The translations under genes and the position numbers were made by a program. The notes beneath the pieces were generated by a model. The model did no database searches, was not told the origin of the DNA, and was given only the letters and a program-made list of their open reading frames with translations. Shown here piece by piece: positions 32,351 through 39,596 of a stretch of 64,000 nucleotides of DNA (positions within the stretch are counted from its first letter, which is position 1; the number at the start of each line of letters is the position of its first letter). The stretch is from Pseudalkalibacillus sp051842935. Lineage in GTDB: Bacteria > Bacillota > Bacilli > Bacillales > Fictibacillaceae. The stretch lies in assembly GCF_051842935.1 (NCBI RefSeq), contig NZ_JBPXRR010000001.1, positions 1,302,001 through 1,366,000 on the forward strand. The letters are read 5' to 3'.

Positions 32351-33063
32351 AAAGGGATCTAAATGATTTGAAGCAAAAATCATCCTTGGATGAAATTCAT
32401 TTCTCTGAGGATAAGAAACGTGAAACTTTTCAGAAGCTTGAAGAGTTGGAACAGAAACAACCGAAGGGTACCTTCTTTTTCAAAAAAACACTCAGCTTTG
32501 CAACATTATCCATTCTATTGATCATTGTTGCAGCTATCGGCTTCCAATCATTACAGCAGCAGACTGGTCAACAGGAAAAGCCGCAAGAGGAACAGGAGCC
32601 ATCCCAGGAACAACCTTCAGAGGATGAAAAAGAGCAAGATGATCAGGACACTGAGCAACAACCTGAAACGTTCTCAGAAGAAAAAGCAGAAGCGTTACTT
32701 AAACAGTTTTATGAGGATGTGTACCCTGAGCTTGACGAGAACAACACGGTTACCCGGTATGACTCCGTGGAGGATGCGATCACTCAAGTGAAAAAGTCAG
32801 CGACTGAAGAAGTTGCTCAGAAATGGGTCAATAGTTTTATGGAAGAAAAGGACGGGGAACTGAAACCTAAAACATTCCATGGAATCAAACGATTTGATTT
32901 CTCTGATATTCGTTTGGAAGAGAATGGGGAAGGCAAATTCAAAATCGAACAACTACGTTCTAATGAATTAAACGGAACCTACGTCATTCAAACGGAGTTC
33001 GAGTGGATGGATGGAAAATGGTTGATTACCAAATATGACATTGAATATAAAGAAGAAGGATAA
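32347..33063 (+). CDS. Probable anti-sigma factor (single membrane helix, extracytoplasmic domain)
   Basis: 238 residues: a cytoplasmic head (1-45), one membrane helix (TLSFATLSILLIIVAAIGF), a Gln/Glu-rich linker (residues about 75-115) and an extracytoplasmic domain (about 120-235, RYDSVEDAITQVKKSATEE; VAQKWVNSFMEEKDGELKP). It overlaps the sigma gene by 4 bases. Location and topology fit an anti-sigma factor, though no classical zinc anti-sigma motif is seen. The extracytoplasmic domain is related to the N-terminal domain of the M15 lipoprotein that follows. Signal and partner are inferred. Confidence 0.7.
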   Translation: MKRDLNDLKQKSSLDEIHFSEDKKRETFQKLEELEQKQPKGTFFFKKTLSFATLSILLIIVAAIGFQSLQQQTGQQEKPQEEQEPSQEQPSEDEKEQDDQDTEQQPETFSEEKAEALLKQFYEDVYPELDENNTVTRYDSVEDAITQVKKSATEEVAQKWVNSFMEEKDGELKPKTFHGIKRFDFSDIRLEENGEGKFKIEQLRSNELNGTYVIQTEFEWMDGKWLITKYDIEYKEEG

Positions 33064-33075
33064 GGAGGTCATACA

Positions 33076-34392
33076 ATGAGACTTTTGTCGGTACTATTGA
33101 TTTCTACGTTCATCATTTTAGGAGGCTGTCAAAATGATGAAGCCGGTACTGACAATGAGCCAAATCATGAGGTTGCAAATGGTGAAGAACAAAGAGATAA
33201 AGAAAATGAGGATCCCATCAAAGAGCCAGCTTATGCAAAAATTGAATCTTCTTTCAAAGATTTGCTGATGCAAGAGACGAATGCACAACAAAGGGTGAAA
33301 GCATTCTCCGATAAAGAATCACTCATCCAGCATCTTGAAGCCATAGTAGCAAAAGATGTGGCTGAACATTATGTTGACCAATACTTCGAAGAAAAAAATG
33401 ATGATCTTTATCTCAAAAAACAAGATGCGCCCGTATGGTTGAATACAGATGAAGAATTTGAAGAGAAACAACAATCGGAAACGACCTATGTCGTCATCCA
33501 AACAACACAGAATCAGTTAAGAGGAAAATATACGCTTAAAATCACCTATCAGTATACAGAAGATCAATGGAAAATTTCAGCAAGGGAAGTAGAAGTGAAA
33601 CAAGAGGAACAAACCGAACAGGAAGAGCAGCACAAAGAGGAAAAGCATTCGACTGAGGAAAAACAATCCACGGATGATTCAGACACAAACAAAGAAGAGA
33701 AGCAGCAAACGGAACAACAAAATGAAGACAAAAACACAAGCGAAGAAAATCAAGCATCCAAGGATCCTGAAAAACACAAAGATCCTGAACCAACAGAAAG
33801 TTCTCCTGTGATCGTTGACAAGCCAAGCTCCATATTAGCAGTTGTTAATAAAAAACGTCATTTACCCGACTCCTATGTACCGAATGATCTAGTCGAAACA
33901 CCAGTCCCGTTTCCATTTGAAGAGGATCTACCGAAGAAGTTACTCCGCTCAGAAGCTGCAACAGCGCTAGACCAAATGTTTGAAGATGCGAACAGTCAAG
34001 GTTTAGAGTTGTTCGCCCAATCCGGTTACCGCTCCTATGATCGCCAAGAAGCCATCTTTGCTTCCAATGTAGACCGTTATGGCAGTAAAGAGGAAGCGAA
34101 TAAAGTCAGTGCTCAACCCGGGGAAAGTGAACATCAAACCGGTTTAGCGATGGACGTAACGTCTCCAGCTGTGGATTACAGACTCATCCAATCGTTCGAT
34201 CAGACCGAGGAAGGACAATGGGTGCTGAATCACGCTCATGAGTATGGCTTCATCATCCGCTACCCGAAAGGTGAATCTGATATTACAGGATATAGTTATG
34301 AGCCTTGGCATCTAAGATACGTTGGAAAGAAAGCTGCAGGGTATATTCATTCTAAGCAACTGACCCTTGAAGAATATCGAGGATTCCAATAA
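33076..34392 (+). CDS. M15-type D-alanyl-D-alanine carboxypeptidase lipoprotein with N-terminal regulatory-like domain
   Basis: 438 residues. A lipobox (IILGGC, Cys18) makes it a lipoprotein. Residues about 45-180 form a domain related to the anti-sigma protein just upstream (compare VAEHYVDQYFEEKNDDLYLK with VAQKWVNSFMEEKDGELKP). A Glu/Gln/Lys-rich linker follows, then an M15 peptidase: QSGYRSYDRQEAIFASNVDR, SEHQTGLAMDVTSP (metal ligands His and Asp near residue 352) and YSYEPWHLRYVG (metal ligand His). VanY/LdcB-type enzymes trim peptidoglycan peptides outside the membrane. It is third in the sigma operon and followed by a terminator. Confidence 0.88.
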   Translation: MRLLSVLLISTFIILGGCQNDEAGTDNEPNHEVANGEEQRDKENEDPIKEPAYAKIESSFKDLLMQETNAQQRVKAFSDKESLIQHLEAIVAKDVAEHYVDQYFEEKNDDLYLKKQDAPVWLNTDEEFEEKQQSETTYVVIQTTQNQLRGKYTLKITYQYTEDQWKISAREVEVKQEEQTEQEEQHKEEKHSTEEKQSTDDSDTNKEEKQQTEQQNEDKNTSEENQASKDPEKHKDPEPTESSPVIVDKPSSILAVVNKKRHLPDSYVPNDLVETPVPFPFEEDLPKKLLRSEAATALDQMFEDANSQGLELFAQSGYRSYDRQEAIFASNVDRYGSKEEANKVSAQPGESEHQTGLAMDVTSPAVDYRLIQSFDQTEEGQWVLNHAHEYGFIIRYPKGESDITGYSYEPWHLRYVGKKAAGYIHSKQLTLEEYRGFQ

Positions 34393-34405
34393 GGAAGATC
34401 AATCT

Positions 34406-34442
34406 AGTAGGTTGTCCAAGTAAAATGGACAGCCTACTTTTT
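34406..34442 (+). terminator. Terminator of the sigma operon
   Basis: A near-perfect 13-bp stem AGTAGGTTGTCCA/TGGACAGCCTACT (34406-34418 with 34426-34438) followed by T residues. Confidence 0.92.
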
Positions 34443-34530
34443 CATTCTACGACAGGATTTTTACAAATAGGTGCGAATGAGTTTATAGAGTGCTCCGATT
34501 ATGGTTTCATAGTCAAGAGAGGTGAAATAC

Positions 34531-35361
34531 ATGAAAATCGTTTTAAGCAGGAAGGGATTCGACTCTTCATCTGGAGGTTATCCTAGTCCGATTTTGCCAG
34601 ATGGAACCTTGTTGTCTTTGCCCATTCCTGATCAAGATTCTAGCATAGCGTACAACAACCTTGCTTTCAATCAACAATCATATATGGATGTGATGCATTC
34701 TTTTAAAGATAAAGTAAAGGTGAACAATCAATGGACGTCTCTTGATGAAAAAACCTACTGTCATTTGGACCCTGACCTTCAGAAGAATACGTTAAGAAGG
34801 AAAAAGGGTTGGAAGGGAATCTTCGGTCAAAGTGGAGCTGCCCAACGCCACCTGGAAAATCAAGGGGTAGAAGAAGGAGACCTATTCCTGTTCTTCGGCT
34901 GGTTTCGAAACACATTGCGTAAAGGGAATCGATTGATTTTCGACCCTGCAGATCAAAAAGGCAGGCATATCATTTATGGGTACCTCCAAGTGGATGAAAT
35001 TCATCAAGTCCATCCATCTGCGGCTGTCCAAGATTGGATGAAGGACCACCCTCATGTCACTCCAGCCAAGCGAAAGAAAGAGAGGAATACCATCTACATC
35101 GCTCGAAATACGCTGGATTGGAGTGAAAAGAAGGCAGGATACGGGACTTTCAACTATGACGAACAGTATGTATTGACGAAGAAAGGCATGAATAAGTCTT
35201 GCTGGGATTTACCCGAATGTTTCAGGGACTGTCCGATCAGTTACCATAAGCCGACTAGCTGGAAAGAGGAATATTTTCAATCTGTCGCCCGAGGTCAGGA
35301 ATTTGTTGTCGATGCCGATCATTCCGTTATCAGATGGGCGAAAAAACTTATTCAAAGGTAA
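34531..35361 (+). CDS. Nmad3-like protein (nucleotide modification associated domain 3), orphan
   Basis: 276 residues: MKIVLSRKGFDSSSGGYPSP, ILPDGTLLSLPIPDQDSS near the start, then DLFLFFGWFRNTLR, HIIYGYLQVDEIHQVHPS and a Cys-containing end CWDLPECFRDCPISYH. The opening (basic Arg-Lys-Gly-Phe-Asp then PSPI.PDG) is the Nmad3 signature; Nmad3 is linked by comparative genomics to base or nucleotide modification systems in phages and bacteria. Here it stands alone, with no modification or phage gene nearby. ATG 34531 has GAGAGGTG upstream. It overlaps osmC by 14 bases at the 3' end. Confidence 0.72.
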   Translation: MKIVLSRKGFDSSSGGYPSPILPDGTLLSLPIPDQDSSIAYNNLAFNQQSYMDVMHSFKDKVKVNNQWTSLDEKTYCHLDPDLQKNTLRRKKGWKGIFGQSGAAQRHLENQGVEEGDLFLFFGWFRNTLRKGNRLIFDPADQKGRHIIYGYLQVDEIHQVHPSAAVQDWMKDHPHVTPAKRKKERNTIYIARNTLDWSEKKAGYGTFNYDEQYVLTKKGMNKSCWDLPECFRDCPISYHKPTSWKEEYFQSVARGQEFVVDADHSVIRWAKKLIQR

Positions 35362-35791
35362 TAAGGGGTTCTACACTGACATGGACATTGCCTTTGATCG
35401 CCCTTGATATCATGCAAGATTCTTCTGCTTTATCAATGAGTTTTTGAGCTTTCTTCATCTCTTTGTCCGATCCATTCTTCAAGATGAGTTTAGGACGATG
35501 GATGATCGCCTTATATGTAATCACTTGATTGGTCACATCGACGATTCCTTCCGATTCCATCGTGAGTGACTGTTTATCCATCCGACTTCTTTCCAACATC
35601 GCTGCTAGCGTGATGATATAACAAGTTGCAGCGGCACCTAATAACATTTCATCGGGATTGGTTCCGATTCCTGGTCCATCCATTTCAGGTGGAATGGAAA
35701 CCTTTGTCCTTAAATTTGCTGTTTCTATTTCTCCTACGTCATTTCTATGGCCTGGCCAATCTGCTTTCAAATGGAAACGATGTTCTGCCAT
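35348..35791 (-). CDS. OsmC-family peroxiredoxin-like protein
   Basis: 147 residues in the OsmC/Ohr fold, cytoplasmic. GIGTNPDEMLLGAAATCYII (residues about 42-61) carries the peroxidatic-type Cys58. The second OsmC-type Cys lies in KAEESCMISRAIKGNVHV (near residue 126). The family reduces organic peroxides with lipoyl or thiol donors. ATG 35791 is chosen because GAGGAGG lies upstream; the longer frame lacks a site. It is convergent with the Nmad3 gene and divergent from mhqO, so its promoter and the mhqO promoter face each other. Confidence 0.88.
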   Translation of the reverse strand: MAEHRFHLKADWPGHRNDVGEIETANLRTKVSIPPEMDGPGIGTNPDEMLLGAAATCYIITLAAMLERSRMDKQSLTMESEGIVDVTNQVITYKAIIHRPKLILKNGSDKEMKKAQKLIDKAEESCMISRAIKGNVHVSVEPLITFE

Positions 35792-35901
35792 TGTAGATTT
35801 CCTCCTCATAGTCTTACTACTGTCCATTTTATGGTTTCTCTGATTTGAGCACAAATGTTTTGTAATCGTCATTTAATGGTATACTATTAAATGAAGGTCA
35901 C

Positions 35902-35918
35902 TTACTATTAGTTAGTAA
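35902..35918 (+). promoter_or_regulatory. Operator-like inverted repeat before mhqO
   Basis: TTACTA-TTAGT-TAGTAA (35902-35918) is a dyad about 20 bases after a -10 like TATACT (35880-35885). It resembles MhqR/YodB/CatR-type boxes (TTACTAT..ATAGTAA) that repress quinone-detoxification genes in B. subtilis. A related half, TACTATTA, occurs at 35882. Confidence 0.55.
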
Positions 35919-35946
35919 TTAATATGCTGGATTGGAGTGTTGAGGT

Positions 35947-36921
35947 ATGAGCGAACGAAAGCCGCTAAAAGGTATACACCATGTTTCTGCAATTACAGGA
36001 GAAGCTAAGAGGAATTATGAGTTTTATACAAAAGTATTAGGTATGCGTCTTGTGAAGAAGACGATCAACCAAGACGATCCGTCCGTTTATCATCTTTTCT
36101 ATGCGGATGAAAGAGGAAATCCAGGAACGGACCTTACCTTTTTTGAAATCCCAATGGCCGGTCAAACCTATGAAGGTACGAGTAGCATTTCCACGACTTC
36201 ATTGAGAGTACCATCAGATGAAGCGTTAGACTTCTGGAAAAAACGATTCATCAAATATGAAGTAGAGCATGGTGAGATTCATCACATAAACGATAGAGCG
36301 ACGATCTCTTTCAAGGATTTTGAAGGTCAACGCCTCATGCTCATCTCTGATGAACACGACACTGGCGTGGAGAGCGGGAAGCCATGGGAAAAGAGTCCTG
36401 TACCAGTGGAATACGGTATTACAGGTCTCGGTCCTGTATTCCTTACGATCCCAAAGATTGATAAAACAGAACAAATTCTTACAAATGTACTTGGATTCAC
36501 AAAAATAGGAAGCTATCAACGTGATAACAATCAAGTTGATGTATATGAAACCGGTGAGGGTGGAAATGGTGCTGAAGTTCATTTGATTGAACGAAATGAT
36601 CTACCTCCAGAAAGACCCGGACGAGGAAGTGTTCATCACGTTGCTTATCGTGTTGAAGGTGAAGAAGAGTTGCAAAAGTGGGGCGACTACATCAAAGAGC
36701 TGCGAATCCCCAACTCAGGCTTTGTAGAACGATATTATTTCAAATCATTATACTTCAGAGAACCGAATGGAATCTTATTCGAATTAGCAACAGATGGACC
36801 TGGCTTTGAAGGAGATGAACCGTTCGAATCTCTTGGTGAAAGCCTCGCATTGCCTCCATACTTCGAAAATGACCGTAAAGAGATTGAAGAGCGATTGAAG
36901 CCACTCGATACGAAAGAATAA
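35947..36921 (+). CDS. mhqO: Ring-cleaving dioxygenase-type protein MhqO
   Basis: 324 residues with two vicinal-oxygen-chelate modules: KGIHHVSAITGEAKRNYEFY (first metal His), then a second beginning GLGPVFLTIPKID and a C-terminal VHHVAYRVEGEEELQK and FREPNGILFELAT (metal His and Glu). This is the MhqA/MhqO-type extradiol dioxygenase-like protein of the quinone response, acting on hydroquinones or catechols. The operator-like dyad upstream fits this. mhqD follows by 25 bases. Confidence 0.9.
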   Translation: MSERKPLKGIHHVSAITGEAKRNYEFYTKVLGMRLVKKTINQDDPSVYHLFYADERGNPGTDLTFFEIPMAGQTYEGTSSISTTSLRVPSDEALDFWKKRFIKYEVEHGEIHHINDRATISFKDFEGQRLMLISDEHDTGVESGKPWEKSPVPVEYGITGLGPVFLTIPKIDKTEQILTNVLGFTKIGSYQRDNNQVDVYETGEGGNGAEVHLIERNDLPPERPGRGSVHHVAYRVEGEEELQKWGDYIKELRIPNSGFVERYYFKSLYFREPNGILFELATDGPGFEGDEPFESLGESLALPPYFENDRKEIEERLKPLDTKE

Positions 36922-36945
36922 GTTGACACGAAGGAGGACGCTTAC

Positions 36946-37560
36946 TTGGAACACCAACACATATTTATAGAAGGCAAAGACAAAAATGCACCAACTTTAC
37001 TATTGTTACACGGTACAGGTGGAAATGAAAAGGACCTGTTGCCATTAGCCGAAATGATCGATCCTGAAGCATCGATTCTTGGAGTAAGAGGAAATGTTGA
37101 GGAGAACGGCATGCCTCGCTTCTTCAGAAGACTGCGTGAAGGGGTTTTTGACGAAGAAGATTTGAAACGCCGTACGAATGATCTCAATGATTTCATTGAG
37201 GATATGTCAAAGGAATACGGATTTGATCGTAACCATGTCGTCGCAATCGGTTATTCGAACGGTGCCAATATAGCTGGCAGTTTGTTATATCACTATCAAG
37301 ATGCTTTGAAAGGTGCTATATTGTTTCATGCGATGGTGCCTTTGAAGAACTTCCAATTGCCTTCTCTTGATGGAATTCCCGTCTTTATCGGAGCAGGTAA
37401 GAACGATCCGCTCATTCCGATGGATGAAACGCAAGAACTAGCTGAAGAACTTCGTAAATCTGGAGCAGCAGTTGAGGAGTTCTGGACCAATGGTGGCCAC
37501 CAGTTGACTAGAGAAGAAGTGGAGAAGGCCAACGCCTGGTACAAAACCAATATGATATGA
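36946..37560 (+). CDS. mhqD: Alpha/beta hydrolase MhqD (carboxylesterase/phospholipase-like)
   Basis: 204 residues: LLLLHGTGGNEKDLLPLAEM near the N-terminus, RGNVEENGMPRFFRRLREG, nucleophile elbow GYSNGANIAG (Ser near residue 106), GAGKNDPLIP and a final NGGHQLT with the catalytic His. This is the MhqD-type hydrolase linked to quinone detoxification. TTG 36946 has GAAGGAGGACG upstream. The operon is mhqO-mhqD. A weak dyad (AGGTGACCC/GGGTCACCT near 37572-37618) after the stop may terminate. Confidence 0.9.
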   Translation: MEHQHIFIEGKDKNAPTLLLLHGTGGNEKDLLPLAEMIDPEASILGVRGNVEENGMPRFFRRLREGVFDEEDLKRRTNDLNDFIEDMSKEYGFDRNHVVAIGYSNGANIAGSLLYHYQDALKGAILFHAMVPLKNFQLPSLDGIPVFIGAGKNDPLIPMDETQELAEELRKSGAAVEEFWTNGGHQLTREEVEKANAWYKTNMI

Positions 37561-37701
37561 TCCATTATTGAAGGTGACCCATTCAGAGCGTGTTCGTCCA
37601 GCACCTAAGGGGTCACCTCTTCTATATGTAATATAACTTACAGATTCAGTTGAGGTCACATGATTTACTTAAAGATAAGTGTTCTCAAAAGGAGGTTGTC
37701 T

Positions 37702-38244
37702 ATGAACACGATTCATCATGGGTTCTGGACATACTTTATCTTCCGTAAACAAAAACGCCTTGCTAAGTTTTTCGTTTTCGGGAGCATCTTACCAGATATC
37801 ATTTACTACATCATGTTCCTCTATATGGCGATACGTTTTCCGATAGAAGAAAATGCTTTTGAATTACATAGTATCGTCCACCAAATGTTTGATCACCCGC
37901 TTGTCATCGTGTTAAGACAACTAGGGCATTCGATTCCTGTATGGCTCTTCCTTATGATCATTACGATCCTATTGACAAAATGGCGGCTGTCACCATGGAA
38001 AGCCGTTCTCTATGGATGGTTGGGCCATATCATCATTGATCTTCTAACACATGTCGAAGATGCCGTTCCCATTTTATATCCGTTGAATGATTATATTGTC
38101 AGAGGACCTATTTCTTATTGGGACCCTGATTTTTATGGGAGAGAATTCAGCATCACCCACTCCATTTTCTTCGTAGCGGCAATCGTTTACTTGATTGTGG
38201 AAAGAGTGAAGCTTAAAAAGTCGAAGAAAAGATCAAACATTTGA
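37702..38244 (+). CDS. Membrane protein of unknown function (YdjM-like hydrolase-type topology)
   Basis: 180 residues with four or five membrane segments. The N-terminus MNTIHHGFWTYFIF, then GSILPDIIYYIMFLYMAI and GHIIIDLLTHVEDAVP, resemble membrane-bound metal-dependent hydrolases of the YdjM type with scattered His and Asp in helices, but the match is loose. The last residues are strongly basic (KLKKSKKRSN). ATG 37702 has AAAGGAGG upstream; the upstream in-frame ATG lacks a site. The AhpD-like gene follows after 28 bases, so the two may be co-transcribed. Confidence 0.65.
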   Translation: MNTIHHGFWTYFIFRKQKRLAKFFVFGSILPDIIYYIMFLYMAIRFPIEENAFELHSIVHQMFDHPLVIVLRQLGHSIPVWLFLMIITILLTKWRLSPWKAVLYGWLGHIIIDLLTHVEDAVPILYPLNDYIVRGPISYWDPDFYGREFSITHSIFFVAAIVYLIVERVKLKKSKKRSNI

Positions 38245-38272
38245 TAAACTATTGAAAAGGGGGTTCATACAT

Positions 38273-38800
38273 ATGTCTGCACGAATTGAAATCATCGATC
38301 ATGAACGAGCTGAAGGAAAAATGAAGGAACTATATGACCGTTTCAATGGTCAAATGGCGAACATTTTGAGAGTCCACTCCTTGAATCCAAAATCATTAGA
38401 AGCCCATTTAGACTATTACCGGGTCATCATGTTCGGAAAATCTCCATTACCAAGAAGGTTGAGGGAGATGATTGCAACCGTCGTTTCTTCGACGAATGAA
38501 TGCTTTTACTGAATTGAACATCATGGGGCGGCGCTCCATTTACTTGTGAAAGATGAGGAATTTGTCCAACAAATCAAGCAGAACTATAAAGAAGCGGATC
38601 TGACTGAAAAGGAAAGAGTGATCCTTGACTATGCTGTAAAATTGACACAAGAGCCCAGTGCGGTAAAAGATGAGGATGTCAACTTGCTGAAGGACCTAGG
38701 ATGTACTGACCTTGAAATTCTTGATATATGCCAAATTGCATCCTATTTCAATTTTGTAAACCGAATGGCTGAAGGCCTTGGTGTAAAGTTGGAGAAATAA
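38273..38800 (+). CDS. Peroxidase-related AhpD-like protein with in-frame TGA at the catalytic cysteine position (candidate selenoprotein)
   Basis: Reading through one TGA (38510-38512) gives 175 residues. Before it the frame reads ATVVSSTNECFY; after it IEHHGAALHLL. In this carboxymuconolactone-decarboxylase/AhpD-like family the centre is E-x-x-C-x-x-C-x-x-H-H, so the TGA replaces the second Cys at residue 80. The frame stays open for 95 more codons with a normal family sequence (VKDEEFVQQIKQNYKEADLT; YFNFVNRMAEGLGVKL). A small hairpin starts 10 nt after TGA. A selenocysteine codon is proposed; a nonsense mutation is the alternative. ATG 38273 with AAGGGGG upstream. A YnjA-like protein by family. 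No Sec-insertion gene is visible here. Confidence 0.7.
38510..38539 (+). promoter_or_regulatory. TGA codon and downstream SECIS-like hairpin
   Basis: TGA at 38510-38512 is followed by a 6-bp stem ATGGGG/CTCCAT (38523-38528 with 38534-38539, one G-U pair) and a 5-nt loop CGGCG. The loop begins 16 nt after the TGA, at the lower limit of the 16-37 nt spacing known for bacterial SECIS elements, with G at loop position 2. Confidence 0.5.
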
Positions 38801-38811
38801 CATCAACTTGA

Positions 38812-38841
38812 AAAGGGTTGACGTATTTACGTCAACCCTTT
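38812..38841. terminator. Bidirectional terminator
   Basis: A perfect 14-bp stem AAAGGGTTGACGTA/TACGTCAACCCTTT (38812-38825 with 38828-38841) overlaps the 3' end of the convergent CDP-alcohol transferase gene. Confidence 0.9.
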
Positions 38842-39416
38842 AACAGTTTCCGAGCTTCTAAAAGCCGTTGGAAGGTTGTGAACAACTCAATTGCCAGAAA
38901 CACCAATGTGATGACAGTCAAATATTGTGAAAACAAAATCATGAGAGAGAAAAGGATAAAGCCTTCTGTTCGTTCTGCAAGTCCTGCCTGATAATAGAAG
39001 GACTTGATGCCATTTTTCTCAGAAAGAGCTCCTACAGTGAGGAAAACCGTCATAGCGAAAATGATGGAAACACTCAAAAGTAGCAACGCCCACATGGATT
39101 CCTGAAATCTGAACGCTAAACCAATGATCACACTGATCTCAACAAGCCGATCAAACGTTATATCTAATAGGGTGCCCCATGGGGATGGTTTTGTCTTTCG
39201 AGCCATCGTTCCATCCACTGCATCTAGAAAACCAGAGAGCCAGAGCACGAATACTGCTATGATTGGATATCCGAGATAGGCAAAAATACCTGTGGATACT
39301 CCTACGAAAAATCCAAGATACGTGACCTGATTGGCACTGAGTCCTGCTTTTATAAAGAAATCTGCCGTCTTTTCTATGATTGGCTGTACATATTTCCTTG
39401 CATGAGTATCCAGCAT
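38832..39416 (-). CDS. CDP-alcohol phosphatidyltransferase family protein (YnjF-like)
   Basis: 194 residues with about six membrane helices. The family motif DG-x2-AR-x8-G-x3-D-x3-D is complete: DAVDGTMARKTKPSPWG then TLLDITFDR near residue 69. Such enzymes join a CDP-linked lipid or alcohol to a second alcohol in phospholipid or polyol-phosphate synthesis; the substrate is unknown. The gene is divergent from the substrate-binding protein, sharing 180 bases of promoter region. A homologous YnjF-type gene lies in the E. coli ynj region, so the association may be functional. Confidence 0.88.
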   Translation of the reverse strand: MLDTHARKYVQPIIEKTADFFIKAGLSANQVTYLGFFVGVSTGIFAYLGYPIIAVFVLWLSGFLDAVDGTMARKTKPSPWGTLLDITFDRLVEISVIIGLAFRFQESMWALLLLSVSIIFAMTVFLTVGALSEKNGIKSFYYQAGLAERTEGFILFSLMILFSQYLTVITLVFLAIELFTTFQRLLEARKLLKG

Positions 39417-39596
39417 GTTATGACCACCTTATTAAAAATACTGTAATCAATCATTTAAATTGTGTGAATATATTACTAAGTTTACCCATAATAGGGAAGA
39501 GATACTGTAATACACCTTACATAAATCATAGTGGATAACTACTATACTTACATTAGAGTTGTATGAAAATCAAATATTATCGGAGGGTCAGGACGA

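Noticed and set aside
34531..35361. Remnant of a prophage or modification island around Nmad3
   Set aside because: Flanking genes are ordinary chromosomal genes with native-type signals; no integrase, repeats or phage genes are seen.
38273..38800. Two separate genes or a pseudogene split by TGA
   Set aside because: The second half has no ribosome-binding site or start near the TGA and continues the same domain in the same frame with no other damage. A nonsense mutation remains possible and is named as the alternative, but the position at the catalytic Cys favours recoding.
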